From Amycolatopsis sp. NBC_01480 (lineage in GTDB: Bacteria; Actinomycetota; Actinomycetes; Mycobacteriales; Pseudonocardiaceae): a stretch of 64,000 bases of DNA. Where the stretch lies: the NCBI RefSeq assembly GCF_036227205.1, contig NZ_CP109442.1:1302001-1366000 (forward strand), written 5' to 3'. Below, one piece after another: positions 16,079 to 24,339 of the stretch; within the stretch, counting starts at the first letter, position 1; each line of letters starts with the position of its first letter. A program made the translations under genes and the position numbers. The notes under the pieces were generated by a model. It did not search any database. It worked only from the letters and a program-made list of their open reading frames with translations, and was not told the origin of the DNA.

Positions 16079-17088
16079 TCAGCCCAGGTACTTCTTCAGA
16101 TCGTCCAGGACTCGCATTGCGCCGATCGGGCCGAGGCCGAGGAACCAGACCTCGTCGTCGACCGGGATGGCGTGCTTCGCCTTGACTGCGCCGAGGGCGG
16201 TCCACAGGCCGCTCGAGGTCACGGCCTTCTCGTCGGGAGAGGGGCCCGCGCCGTAGCTGGAGTAGAAGATCCAGTCGGCGTCGGCTTCGTCGATGCGTTC
16301 CTTTGAGATCTGCGCGGCGAGTTCGTTGATGTCCTGGTTGGCCGGGCGCGTCAGCCCCACGTCCTTGAGGATCACGCCGATGAACGACAGGTTCCCGTAC
16401 AGCCGGATGTTGCCGGAAAGGAAGCGCAGCAACGAGATCTTCGGCGTGCCGGCGATCCCGGCCTTCACCTCGCCGGCCTTCTTCTGGTAGTCGTTCAGCA
16501 CCGTGACGGCCTGGTTCTCGTCGCCGAGCGCCGCGGCCACCAGCAGGAAGTTCTCCTTCCACGGGAAGCCGGGGCGGATGCTGAAGACCGTCGGGCCGAT
16601 CTTCGACAGCTGCGGGTACAGGTCGTTCGCACGCAGTTTGCTGCCGAGGATCAGGTCCGGCTGCAGGGACGCGATCTTCTCCAGGTTCAGGTTGTTGATG
16701 TCGCCGACCGTCGGGATCCCCTTGACCCGGTCGGCGAGGTAGGACGGCACGCCGGTCTGGCCCGCGGTGGTCGCCATGCCGACGGGCGTGACGCCGAGTG
16801 CCAGCACGTCGTCGGTTCACCGCTGTCCAGCACGACCACGCGGGTGGGCTTCTTCTCCAGCTTCGTCTGTCCCAGCGCATGGGTCACCGTTCGCGGGAAG
16901 ACGCCCGGGCCGACGTCGGCCTTCAGTTTCGCGGTCTCGGCGTCTGCCGTGGAGAAGAGCCGTCCGCCGGTGGCGACGTCCTTGTCGCCCACCCCGGAGG
17001 TCGTGGTGTTGGCCGGCTGGCTACATGCGCCGACGAGGGTGACGGCGGCGAGCGCGGCGACCGCCTTGGTCCAGCTGGCCAAACGCAT
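16079..17088 (-). pseudogene. siderophore ABC transporter substrate-binding lipoprotein, frameshifted
   Basis: From ATG 17088 the frame encodes a lipoprotein signal (lipobox LVGAC) and the start of a periplasmic-binding-fold protein up to THALGQTKLEKKPTRVVVLD. Near 16814-16815 the frame breaks: VVVLDSGE should continue with an L-D-D-V-L-A-L-G-V-type segment, which is present in the next frame and runs intact to the stop at 16079 (DLILGSKLRAND, GAMRVLDDLKKYLG). One missing base explains it. The rest is a normal FepB/FhuD-like iron-siderophore receptor, last gene of the operon. Either a genuine recent inactivation or a sequencing error. Confidence 0.85.
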
Positions 17089-17117
17089 GCGGGACTTCCT
17101 TTCCTGGGACCGGGTCT

Positions 17118-17939
17118 TCAACGGAGCGGGGTGGCGGGCGGGCCGGCGTGGTGCCGGCCGATCGGGACGACCATCGGGGTGCCGGACACGGGGTCGTCGA
17201 TGATCCGGCACGGCAGGCCGAACACCTCCTCGACCAGTTCGGCGGTGAGGATGTCGCCGGGCGCGCCCTCGGCGGCGATCTGCCCGGCCTTCATCGCGAT
17301 CAGATGATCGCCATAGCGGGCAGCGAGGTTGAGGTCGTGCAGCACGATCACCACGGTGGTGCCGTCCGCGCGGTTCAGATCCGACAGCAGGTCCAGCACC
17401 TCGATCTGGTGGCTGATGTCGAGGAACGTGGTGGGCTCGTCGAGCAGCAGCAACGGCGTGCGCTGTGCGAGCGCCATCGCGATCCACACCCGCTGGCGCT
17501 GCCCGCCGGAAAGCTCGTCGACCGGGCGGCTCGCCAGCTCGACGGTGTCGGTGGCGAGCATCGCGCGCGCCACGGCCTCGTCGTCCTCGGCGGTCCAGCG
17601 GCGGAACAGGCCCTGGTGCGGGTAGCGGCCACGGCCGACCAGATCGGCGACGGTGATGCCCTCCGGCGCCGTCGGCGACTGCGGCAGCAGGCCCAGCACC
17701 GTCGCCACATCCTTGCTGCGTAAGGAAGAGATGCTTTTTCCGTCGAGGTACACGGCGCCGGCCGACGGGCTGAGCAGGCGGGCGAGGCCACGCAGCAGCG
17801 TCGACTTCCCGCAGGCGTTGGTCCCGACGATCATCGTCACGCGGCCCTCGGGAATGGCCGCCGTGAGATCGTCCACAACGGTCACCGGGCCGTAGCCGAG
17901 GGTCAGGCGCTCGGTGCGCAGGGTGGGGGTCAACAGCAT
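17118..17939 (-). CDS. iron-siderophore ABC transporter ATP-binding protein
   Basis: 273 aa, FepC/FecE family. Walker A is GTNACGKSTLLRGLARLL (about 40-57), with the NxCGKST variant typical of siderophore importers; signature LSGGQRQRVWIAMALAQ; Walker B PLLLLDEPTTFLDI; switch histidine in VIVLHDLNLAARY. It powers uptake through the two permeases upstream. ATG 17939 follows GAGAGGGA and starts 6 nt after the permease stop. Part of the IdeR-box operon. Confidence 0.93.
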   Translation of the reverse strand: MLLTPTLRTERLTLGYGPVTVVDDLTAAIPEGRVTMIVGTNACGKSTLLRGLARLLSPSAGAVYLDGKSISSLRSKDVATVLGLLPQSPTAPEGITVADLVGRGRYPHQGLFRRWTAEDDEAVARAMLATDTVELASRPVDELSGGQRQRVWIAMALAQRTPLLLLDEPTTFLDISHQIEVLDLLSDLNRADGTTVVIVLHDLNLAARYGDHLIAMKAGQIAAEGAPGDILTAELVEEVFGLPCRIIDDPVSGTPMVVPIGRHHAGPPATPLR

Positions 17940-17945
17940 TCCCTC

Positions 17946-18986
17946 TCAGACTCGGCCGGCGCGATTCGCGGTCGCGAGCAGCAGGAGCAGGTACGGCGCT
18001 CCGACCGCGCCCGTGACCACCCCGACCGGCAGCTGCGCGCCGAGCAGGTGCTGCGCGGCGAAGTCGCCGAGCAGGGTCACGAGCGCGCCGGTGAGCGCGG
18101 GCGGGACGAGCCCGGTGCGGGCGCCGCCGGCCAGCCGGGTCGCGATCGGGTTGGCCACGAACGCCACAAACGCCACCGGGCCCGCCGCCGCGGTCGCGAA
18201 CGCGGCAAACGCCGTCGCCACCACGAGCAGCAGGAGCCGGGTCCGTTCGACGCGCAGGCCGAGGCCCGCCGCCGTGTCGTCGCCGAGTTGCAGCCCGGTG
18301 AGCGCGCGGCTGAGCACCAGCGCCGCGGGCACCAGCACCACCAGCGCGATCGCGAGCGGCACGACGTGGTCCCAGCCGCGCCCGTTGAGATTTCCGGTCA
18401 GCCACACCAATGCCTGCTGCGCGAGCGTGACGTCGGCCCAGGTCATCAGGTACGACACGACACTGGTCAGCACGGCGCCGACACCCACGCCGATCAGCAC
18501 CAGCCGGTAGCCGCTCACGCCGCCGCGCCGCGCGAGCAGGTAGATCACCGCGCCGGTGACGAGCGCGCCGCCGAGCGCCGCGGCCGAGACCACCGCGCCG
18601 GACACGCCGAACAGGAGGATGCACAGCACTGCCGCCGCGCTCGCGCCCTGCGTCACCCCGATCACGTCGGGGCTCGCCAGCGGGTTTCGCAGCAGCCGTT
18701 GGAAAAGCGCGCCCGCGAGTCCGAACGCGACCCCCACGAGCAGGCCCGTCACCGCCCGCGGCAGGCGCAGCTCCGTCACCACGTACGCGCCGCCGCCGGT
18801 GCCATTCCCCAGCAGGATGCCCGGCAGATCACCGAGCGGAACGGTGAAGTCACCGACTGCCAACGAAAGCGCGAAGACCGTCACCAGCGCAACGGCCAGC
18901 ACCAGCGAAACGACCCGGACGCGCGCGGCCCCGTGACGCCGCGCCGTCTTGACCACACGGACGGCTTCGGCCAGCGGCGCGCTCAC
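17946..18986 (-). CDS. iron-siderophore ABC permease, FecCD family (second subunit)
   Basis: 346-aa permease with about nine or ten membrane segments. FecCD landmarks are ELRLPRAVTGLLVGVAFGLAGALFQ, NPLASPDVIGVTQGAS and GPVAFVAFVANPIATRLAGG. GTG 18986 is chosen because it overlaps the stop of the upstream permease (GTGA); longer versions run into that gene. Forms a heterodimer with the 18983-20002 product. Confidence 0.92.
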   Translation of the reverse strand: MSAPLAEAVRVVKTARRHGAARVRVVSLVLAVALVTVFALSLAVGDFTVPLGDLPGILLGNGTGGGAYVVTELRLPRAVTGLLVGVAFGLAGALFQRLLRNPLASPDVIGVTQGASAAAVLCILLFGVSGAVVSAAALGGALVTGAVIYLLARRGGVSGYRLVLIGVGVGAVLTSVVSYLMTWADVTLAQQALVWLTGNLNGRGWDHVVPLAIALVVLVPAALVLSRALTGLQLGDDTAAGLGLRVERTRLLLLVVATAFAAFATAAAGPVAFVAFVANPIATRLAGGARTGLVPPALTGALVTLLGDFAAQHLLGAQLPVGVVTGAVGAPYLLLLLATANRAGRV

Positions 18987-20002
18987 ACGGTCACCAGCTT
19001 CCGGCGGCGCACCAGCACGATGAACAACGGCGCCCCGATCACCGCGGTGACGATGCCCACCTGCACCTCCGCGGGGCGGGCGACGACCCGGCCGACCACA
19101 TCGGACACCAGCAGCAGCAACGGCGAGATCAGCGCCGAGTACGGCAGCAGCCACCGGTGGTCCGGCCCGGTGATCAGCCGCGCCACGTGCGGCACGGTCA
19201 GGCCGACAAACGCGATCGGGCCGGCGATCGCCGTCGCCGATCCACAAAGGACTACCACCGCGAGCGCGCAGACCACCCGCGCCACCGCGACGTTCTGGCC
19301 CAGCGCCCGGGCGACGTCCTCCCCCAGCGCCAGCGCGTTCAGCATCCGCGCGGACACCAGCGCCAGCACCACGCCGACGACGATGAACGGACGGGCCTGG
19401 ATGATCGCGGCCTCGTCCCGGCCGGTCAGCGAACCGACCTGCCAGAACCGGTACTGGTCGAATGTGGTGGCGTCGGTCAGGAGTAGCCCGCTGGTCACGG
19501 ACTGGAGTGCGGCAGTCACCGCCGCACCCGCGAGGGCGAGCTTCATCGGCGTCGCGCCGACGCGGCCGAGCGCGCTGATCCCGTACACCACGGCGCCGGC
19601 CACCGCGGCGCCCGCGAAGCCGAACCAGACGTAACCGGTGACGCTGGTGATACCGAGCGTGCTGATGCCGAGCACCACGAACAGCGCCGCACCGGCGTTC
19701 ACGCCGAGCAGGCCGGGGTCGGCGAGCGGATTCCGGGTCGCGCCTTGGATGACAGCGCCGGACAGTCCCAATGCGACGCCCGCGAGCACCCCGGCGAGCG
19801 TCCTCGGCAGCCGCAGTTCGCGGACCACGAGGTGATCGGGATCGGCGGCGTCGAAGTGGAACAACGCGTCGAGCACCGTCGGAAGCGACAGGCCCCGCGA
19901 GCTGACGGCGATGCTGAGCAGCAAGGCCAGCACCAGCGCGACGGCGAGCACGACCAGACCGGAGGTCAGCGAAAGCGCTCTCGGCCGGGCGCGGTCAGCC
20001 AC
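18983..20002 (-). CDS. iron-siderophore ABC permease, FecCD family (first subunit)
   Basis: 339 aa, multi-pass, with RELRLPRTLAGVLAGVALGLSGAVIQ in two adjoining parts, NPLADPGLLGVNAGAA and the ATPase-contacting GPIAFVGLTVPHVARLITG. First gene of the siderophore import operon (permease, permease, ATPase, binding protein). GTG start 20002, about 30 nt downstream of an IdeR-like iron box, so it should be repressed when iron is plentiful. Confidence 0.92.
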   Translation of the reverse strand: MADRARPRALSLTSGLVVLAVALVLALLLSIAVSSRGLSLPTVLDALFHFDAADPDHLVVRELRLPRTLAGVLAGVALGLSGAVIQGATRNPLADPGLLGVNAGAALFVVLGISTLGITSVTGYVWFGFAGAAVAGAVVYGISALGRVGATPMKLALAGAAVTAALQSVTSGLLLTDATTFDQYRFWQVGSLTGRDEAAIIQARPFIVVGVVLALVSARMLNALALGEDVARALGQNVAVARVVCALAVVVLCGSATAIAGPIAFVGLTVPHVARLITGPDHRWLLPYSALISPLLLLVSDVVGRVVARPAEVQVGIVTAVIGAPLFIVLVRRRKLVTV

Positions 20003-20031
20003 TGTTCTTTACCTTTGCGGGGCGGGGTTGA

Positions 20032-20050
20032 TTAGGTTTGGCTAATCTAC
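20032..20050 (-). promoter_or_regulatory. IdeR/DtxR iron box
   Basis: TTAGGTTTGGCTAATCTAC matches 16 of 19 positions of the DtxR/IdeR consensus. It lies directly upstream of the siderophore permease operon, exactly where an iron repressor would block the promoter. Confidence 0.8.
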
Positions 20051-20130
20051 CTCTCGCGCGCGAGAACTCTACTGTCGGCTAAGTCACGGCAGCGGTTAAG
20101 TCACGCCAGCGGCCCGGGTGCCAAGAGAAA

Positions 20131-20162
20131 GGGCCCGTCACCGCGAGTGCGGTGACGGGCCC
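20131..20162 (-). terminator. lsr2 transcription terminator
   Basis: A perfect 14-bp stem (GGGCCCGTCACCGC pairing with 20149-20162) with loop GAGT lies 14 nt past the lsr2 stop. On the transcribed strand it is followed by a T-rich TTTCTCTT stretch, the classic intrinsic-terminator layout. Confidence 0.85.
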
Positions 20163-20175
20163 TCCCCCACGCGGT

Positions 20176-20592
20176 TCAGGCGTTCGCCTTCTTGCGCGGC
20201 GCGCGCTTGCGGGCGGGCTTGGCCGGGGCCTGCTCGACCTCCACGGTTTCCTCGCGCTCCTCGTAGGCCTTGACGATCTCGGCCGGCAGCCTGCCCCGGT
20301 CGGAGACCGCGAAGCCGTTGGCCTCGGCCCACTCACGCATGAGCCGGTTGCGCTCGCGGTCGGCCGCGGAAGACGTCGGGCGCGGGGCCTGGCCCGCGGC
20401 GATCCGGACCTTGCGGCCACCGGTGCGGCGGGAGGCGGCCACGTAACGGGCCAGCTCGTCACGAAGCGCGGCGGCGTTGTCCTCCGACAAGTCGATCTCG
20501 TAACTAACACCGTCGAGACTGAACGGGACGGTCTGCTCGGCGATGCTGCCGTCGATGTCGTCGACCATCTCGACGTGAACCTTCTGCGCCAT
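20176..20592 (-). CDS. lsr2: Lsr2 nucleoid-associated protein
   Basis: 138 aa, hallmark of actinobacteria. The N-terminal oligomerisation domain (AQKVHVEMVDDIDG, VPFSLDGVSYEIDLSEDNAAALR) is followed by the C-terminal DNA-binding domain with the AT-hook-like RGR (DRGRLPAEIVKAYEE). A Lys/Arg-Ala-Pro tail closes the protein. Lsr2 binds and silences AT-rich, often acquired DNA. ATG 20592 is chosen over an in-frame codon at 20610 because MAQKV is the conserved start. Single gene with its own terminator. Confidence 0.97.
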   Translation of the reverse strand: MAQKVHVEMVDDIDGSIAEQTVPFSLDGVSYEIDLSEDNAAALRDELARYVAASRRTGGRKVRIAAGQAPRPTSSAADRERNRLMREWAEANGFAVSDRGRLPAEIVKAYEEREETVEVEQAPAKPARKRAPRKKANA

Positions 20593-20649
20593 GGTTCGTC
20601 GTTCCTTCACCTTCTACAGGATGTGCCTGGGCGAACCCTATCGTGTCGA

Positions 20650-21225
20650 CTAATGTCGCGCTCTGTCACACGCCCAGTCCTGTCTGGACAGCGCGTACTC
20701 GACATCCCCGTGTTCCGCGCCCTCGATGTATTCGGGCCACTCGAGGAAGAAGGTGCGCACGAGCGTGAGCCCGGCCTTCTCCAGCACTCGCCGGGAACGC
20801 TTGTTGACGGTCATCGTGGTGGCGACGACCCGTTCCACACCCGGATCGGTGAGAACCCGGTCGACGAGCAGGCGCAGCCCTTCGGTCGCGAAACCGCGTC
20901 CCCACACGGCCGGCCGCAGGCGATAGCCCACCTCGATGCCGCCGTCCAGCCCTGCGCTCACGGCGGGGCGCGCGGAGAACCAGCCCAGGAACCGGCCCGT
21001 CGCGATTTCCTCCGCGGCGAAACACCCTTGTCCGCGCGGAAGTTCGCGGTATTCCGCCAGGAACCCCGGAAGCGTCGAGTTCTCGACCACCGCGCGTGGC
21101 ACCGGTCGCCCGTCGTCGATGAAGCGCATCACTTCCGGGTCGCCGTGCAGCGCGGCCAGATCGGCCGCGTCGTCCGGGGTGAACGGGCGCAGCCGGAGCC
21201 GTGGCGTTTCGGTCCAGTTCGTCAC
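20650..21225 (-). CDS. GNAT N-acetyltransferase, RimJ/RimL type
   Basis: 191 aa. The acetyl-CoA-binding motif A is VWGRGFATEGLRLLVDRVL (about 105-123), preceded by the family start ETPRLRLRPFTPDDAADLAALH and followed by NKRSRRVLEKAGLTL. These enzymes acetylate protein N-termini, metabolites or antibiotics; the acceptor here is unknown. GTG 21225 is chosen because longer versions run into the terminator at 21305-21342. Confidence 0.82.
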   Translation of the reverse strand: MTNWTETPRLRLRPFTPDDAADLAALHGDPEVMRFIDDGRPVPRAVVENSTLPGFLAEYRELPRGQGCFAAEEIATGRFLGWFSARPAVSAGLDGGIEVGYRLRPAVWGRGFATEGLRLLVDRVLTDPGVERVVATTMTVNKRSRRVLEKAGLTLVRTFFLEWPEYIEGAEHGDVEYALSRQDWACDRARH

Positions 21226-21304
21226 CCGCGGATAACACCAGTCACGGACCCCTTTGGCCAACGCCTTTTCGCGGCGCGGCGAGGGGAACCGTCCCCGCAA
21301 AAGA

Positions 21305-21342
21305 CTGAAGGTCACCGGGCAGGATCGCCCGGTGACCTTCAG
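21305..21342 (-). terminator. terminator of the efeO-efeB-phospholipase operon
   Basis: CTGAAGGTCACCGGGC (21305-21320) pairs perfectly with 21327-21342 over 16 bp, loop of 6. Read leftwards it follows the phospholipase stop by 17 nt and is followed by TCTTTT, a strong intrinsic terminator. Confidence 0.85.
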
Positions 21343-21359
21343 CTCGAACAGTTACCGCG

Positions 21360-23000
21360 TCAGTGGTGACCGCCCGGTGCGGCCGCACCCGTCTTCGGGT
21401 CCAGCGGGAGCTTGCCCGCCTGCGGCCACCAGAAGTTGAACATGTTCCACAGCCCACCGGCCCGGCTGTCGAACGAGGAGTCGCCCACGCGGCCGGCGAA
21501 CCAGTTGTCCTCGATGAACTGCAACACCGAGGTCTGGTCGGTCCGGGTGTGGTCGACGTAGTTCACCTTGCTGTACGGCGAGACGACCATCAGCGGCAGG
21601 CGCGGGCCGTAACCGCAGCGGTCCGCGTACTTGCCCTGCGTGGTCGGCTTGCCGGTGCACACCGACTGGTCCTGCGACACGTCCTGCGAGCCGTTGACGA
21701 TCGGCGCGCTGACGTGGTCGTACCAGCCGTCCGAGTCGTCGTAGGCCAGCACGACAGCGGTGGAGCGCCAGTCCGGCGACTTCTGGATCTGGTTGATCTC
21801 GTTGACGACGAACTGCTGCTCGTCCAGCGGGTCGGAGTAGCCCGCGTGGCCGTCCTGGTACTCGGGCGCCTTGAGGAAGCTCACCGCGGGCATCGAACCG
21901 GCCTTCAGCGAGTCGTTGAAGTCGCTGACGTCGTACTGGTGGTTCGCGCGGTCGGTCTGGCCGATCGCCTGCACCGAGGTCGGCGCCAGGTGGTGCGGGT
22001 TCGCCGTGGACGCGTAGTACTGGAACGGCTCGTGGTGCGGGCTGTAGTCCACGGAGGACTGGGCGCCGACGTTCGCGTGCTTCGCGCCGCAGACCGCGTA
22101 ACCGTTCGCGGTGCCGGTCGGCTTGAAGCCGCCCTGGAACCAGCCCCACGTGACGTGCCGCGAATTGAGCAGGTCACCGACGTTGCGGCCCTGCATCGCG
22201 CCCAGGTTGTCGGTGGCGGTGTGGTTCTTGTCGGAGCAGTCGTCCCACGCCGGGTCCGGGTCGTTGATCACCGTGCCGACGCCCTTGGCGTCCGGCGACT
22301 GGGTGACGTAGGCGTCGGTGGTCGGCTCGTGCGTGACCGGGTCGACCGCCTGCATCCCGTGCGTCTGGCCCGAGATCAGGTTGATCGCGCCCGGGGTGGA
22401 CGGGCCGAACACGGTGTTGAACGAGTTGTCGCTCAGCGCGTAGTTCTGCGCGTAGTTCCACATGCCGGTGACGGTGTTGCCGTCGTAGTAGTCCATCACC
22501 AGGCCGGGCTCGCCGAACAGCACGGGCTGGCCGGTGCACTTGTCCGTCTCGGTCTTCTCGACGAACTTGTCCATCTTGCCGCCGTTGAAGGCGGCCTGCT
22601 CCGCGCCGTAACTGTGGTTCTGGTCGCAGGTCAGCGCCTGGCTCGAACCGAGCCGCTTGGGGTTGTAGGCATTCGGGTTGTTCGTCAGCAGCTGCTTCGA
22701 CAGGCCGTTGACCTTGGGGGTGTTGGGCGCGGCCTGGAACGGGGTGCCGTCCTGGTTGGTCGCCTTGGGGTAGGTGCCGAAGTAGTGGTCGAACGAGATG
22801 TTCTCGCCGAAGATCACCACGACGTGCTTGATCGGGGTGAGCGTCGGCAACCACGACGCGGGCTGGGCGTGCAGCGGCTGGGCGGGTGCCGCCGTCGCCG
22901 CGGAGCCGGTGACGATCACCAGCGCGGCCGCCGAAGCGAGCGCGCCGGCGCCGAGCAGCCGCCGTGACCGGCGGCGCCGTCTGCCGATTCCTGTGTCCAC
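21360..23000 (-). CDS. secreted phospholipase C / phosphoesterase-family protein
   Basis: 546 aa with a basic, Arg-rich leader and hydrophobic core (RRLLGAGALASAAALVIVTG), probably exported. The phosphoesterase family (PF04185) starts at IKHVVVIFGENISFDHYFGTYP, the metal-binding and nucleophile region, with later blocks FNTVFGPSTPGAINLISGQT and VVLAYDDSDGWYDHVSAP. Members are phospholipases C or acid phosphatases. It lies 52 nt after efeB on the same strand and ends at a strong terminator, so it is probably the third gene of that operon. GTG 23000 follows AGGAGG. Confidence 0.85.
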   Translation of the reverse strand: MDTGIGRRRRRSRRLLGAGALASAAALVIVTGSAATAAPAQPLHAQPASWLPTLTPIKHVVVIFGENISFDHYFGTYPKATNQDGTPFQAAPNTPKVNGLSKQLLTNNPNAYNPKRLGSSQALTCDQNHSYGAEQAAFNGGKMDKFVEKTETDKCTGQPVLFGEPGLVMDYYDGNTVTGMWNYAQNYALSDNSFNTVFGPSTPGAINLISGQTHGMQAVDPVTHEPTTDAYVTQSPDAKGVGTVINDPDPAWDDCSDKNHTATDNLGAMQGRNVGDLLNSRHVTWGWFQGGFKPTGTANGYAVCGAKHANVGAQSSVDYSPHHEPFQYYASTANPHHLAPTSVQAIGQTDRANHQYDVSDFNDSLKAGSMPAVSFLKAPEYQDGHAGYSDPLDEQQFVVNEINQIQKSPDWRSTAVVLAYDDSDGWYDHVSAPIVNGSQDVSQDQSVCTGKPTTQGKYADRCGYGPRLPLMVVSPYSKVNYVDHTRTDQTSVLQFIEDNWFAGRVGDSSFDSRAGGLWNMFNFWWPQAGKLPLDPKTGAAAPGGHH

Positions 23001-23052
23001 TGGGGAATCCTCCTGATCTCGGTGACCTCGTGGTGGGAACTGCGGGGCCGGC

Positions 23053-24261
23053 TCAGGCGAGCAACGCCCGGCCGAAGTGGTCGTCGGGACCGGTGACCCC
23101 GGGCAGCGCGAAGAAGTAGCCGCCGCCGAACGGGGAGATGTAGTCGACCAGCGGCTCGTCGGCGAGCCGCTTCTGGACCGCCTCGAACTGCCGCTCGAGG
23201 TCCTGCTGGTAGCAGAGGAAAACCAGGCCCATGTCCAGGTTGCCGTTGGAGTCCACGCCGCGGTCGTAGTTGACCGCGCGGCGCAGGATCCGGCTGTTGT
23301 CGGTCTCCGCCGTGCGCGGGTTCGCCTTGCGGATGTGGCTGGTCAGCGGGATCACCGTGCCCACCGGGTCGTCGGCGTAGCGCGGCACGTCCTGCTCGTT
23401 CGCGCCGTCGAGCGGGGCGCCGGTGTCACGACGCCGGCCGAACATGTTCTCCTGCTCGGTGAGCGAGACGCGGTCCCAGAACTCCACGAGCATCCGGATC
23501 AGCCGCACCACCTGGTAGCTGCCGCCGGCGGTCCACGCGGGCTCGCCGCCCCCGGACACCCACACCAGGTGGTCCATTTCGGACTCGGCCGGGTTGGCGA
23601 TGCCGTCCTTGAAGCCCATCAGGTTGCGCGGGGTGCCGGACGGGCGCGGCTGCGAGCTGAACCCGTTGATCTTCCAGCGCAGCTGCATGCCGCCGCGGGT
23701 CGCGCGGGTGATGTCGCGCAGCGCGTGCAGCACGGTGTCGGCCGAATCGGCGGAGAGGGTGAGCGACAGGTCGCCGTGGCACTGCGCCGCGTCGAGCGCG
23801 TCGTTCGGGAACATCGTCATCGGCTTGAGCTTCGCCGGCTTGCGGTCGGCCAGCCCGTACCGCCCGTCGAACAGCGAGGAGCCGGCGCCGAGCACCACGC
23901 CGAGATTGCCCGGCGGCACCACGGGACCGAGCACGCCGGAATCGGCCGGCGGCGCGGTGATGCCGAGCGCGGCCGGCGCCCCGCCCGTGGTCAGGAACCG
24001 CGAGCGATCGGTGATCTCCTGGAGCAGCTGGGTCAGCTCCGCGCGGTTTTCCGCGATCACGTCGAACGACGCGACCACGCTCTGCGCGGGCGGCTGCCGC
24101 AGGATCGCGGCCTGGCGCGCACCGTGGAACGGGACCGCTCCATTGTCCTGGCTGCCAGCCGCGGTTGCTGCGGAAGCGCCGACTCCGACTCCGGCGACCG
24201 CCGTCAGCCCGGCTCCGACGACAGTGCGGCGCAGGAAACTGCGGCGCGAAGATTCGGTCAT
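23053..24261 (-). CDS. efeB: Dyp-type heme peroxidase, EfeB type
   Basis: 402 aa with a twin-arginine signal ([15 protein letters not shown]), so it is exported folded with heme. The Dyp signature GxxDG is in [12 protein letters not shown] (about residue 225), the probable proximal heme histidine in [13 protein letters not shown], and the distal arginine region in [14 protein letters not shown]. EfeB oxidises ferrous iron or recovers iron from heme for the Efe transporter. ATG 24261 has the ribosome site GGAGG 7 nt upstream, inside a tandem-duplicated 39-bp segment. Confidence 0.92.
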   Translation of the reverse strand: MTESSRRSFLRRTVVGAGLTAVAGVGVGASAATAAGSQDNGAVPFHGARQAAILRQPPAQSVVASFDVIAENRAELTQLLQEITDRSRFLTTGGAPAALGITAPPADSGVLGPVVPPGNLGVVLGAGSSLFDGRYGLADRKPAKLKPMTMFPNDALDAAQCHGDLSLTLSADSADTVLHALRDITRATRGGMQLRWKINGFSSQPRPSGTPRNLMGFKDGIANPAESEMDHLVWVSGGGEPAWTAGGSYQVVRLIRMLVEFWDRVSLTEQENMFGRRRDTGAPLDGANEQDVPRYADDPVGTVIPLTSHIRKANPRTAETDNSRILRRAVNYDRGVDSNGNLDMGLVFLCYQQDLERQFEAVQKRLADEPLVDYISPFGGGYFFALPGVTGPDDHFGRALLA

Positions 24262-24339
24262 GATGCCGCCTCCGCGGGAAAGAGTGCGTCGGCGGTGCTG
24301 GATGCCGCCTCCGCGGGAAAGAGTGCGTCGGCGGTACTC
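24262..24339. repeat. 39-bp tandem duplication between efeO and efeB
   Basis: The segment 24262-24300 recurs at 24301-24339 with two mismatches. It contains the efeB ribosome-binding site (GGAGG on the minus strand) and reaches the efeO stop codon, so the duplication has copied the efeB leader. Confidence 0.9.

Noticed and set aside
16687..18624. Long minus-strand frame through the siderophore ATPase region
   Set aside because: Only its C-terminal part (from 17088) is real, as the frameshifted binding protein; the rest is the ATPase and permease in another frame.
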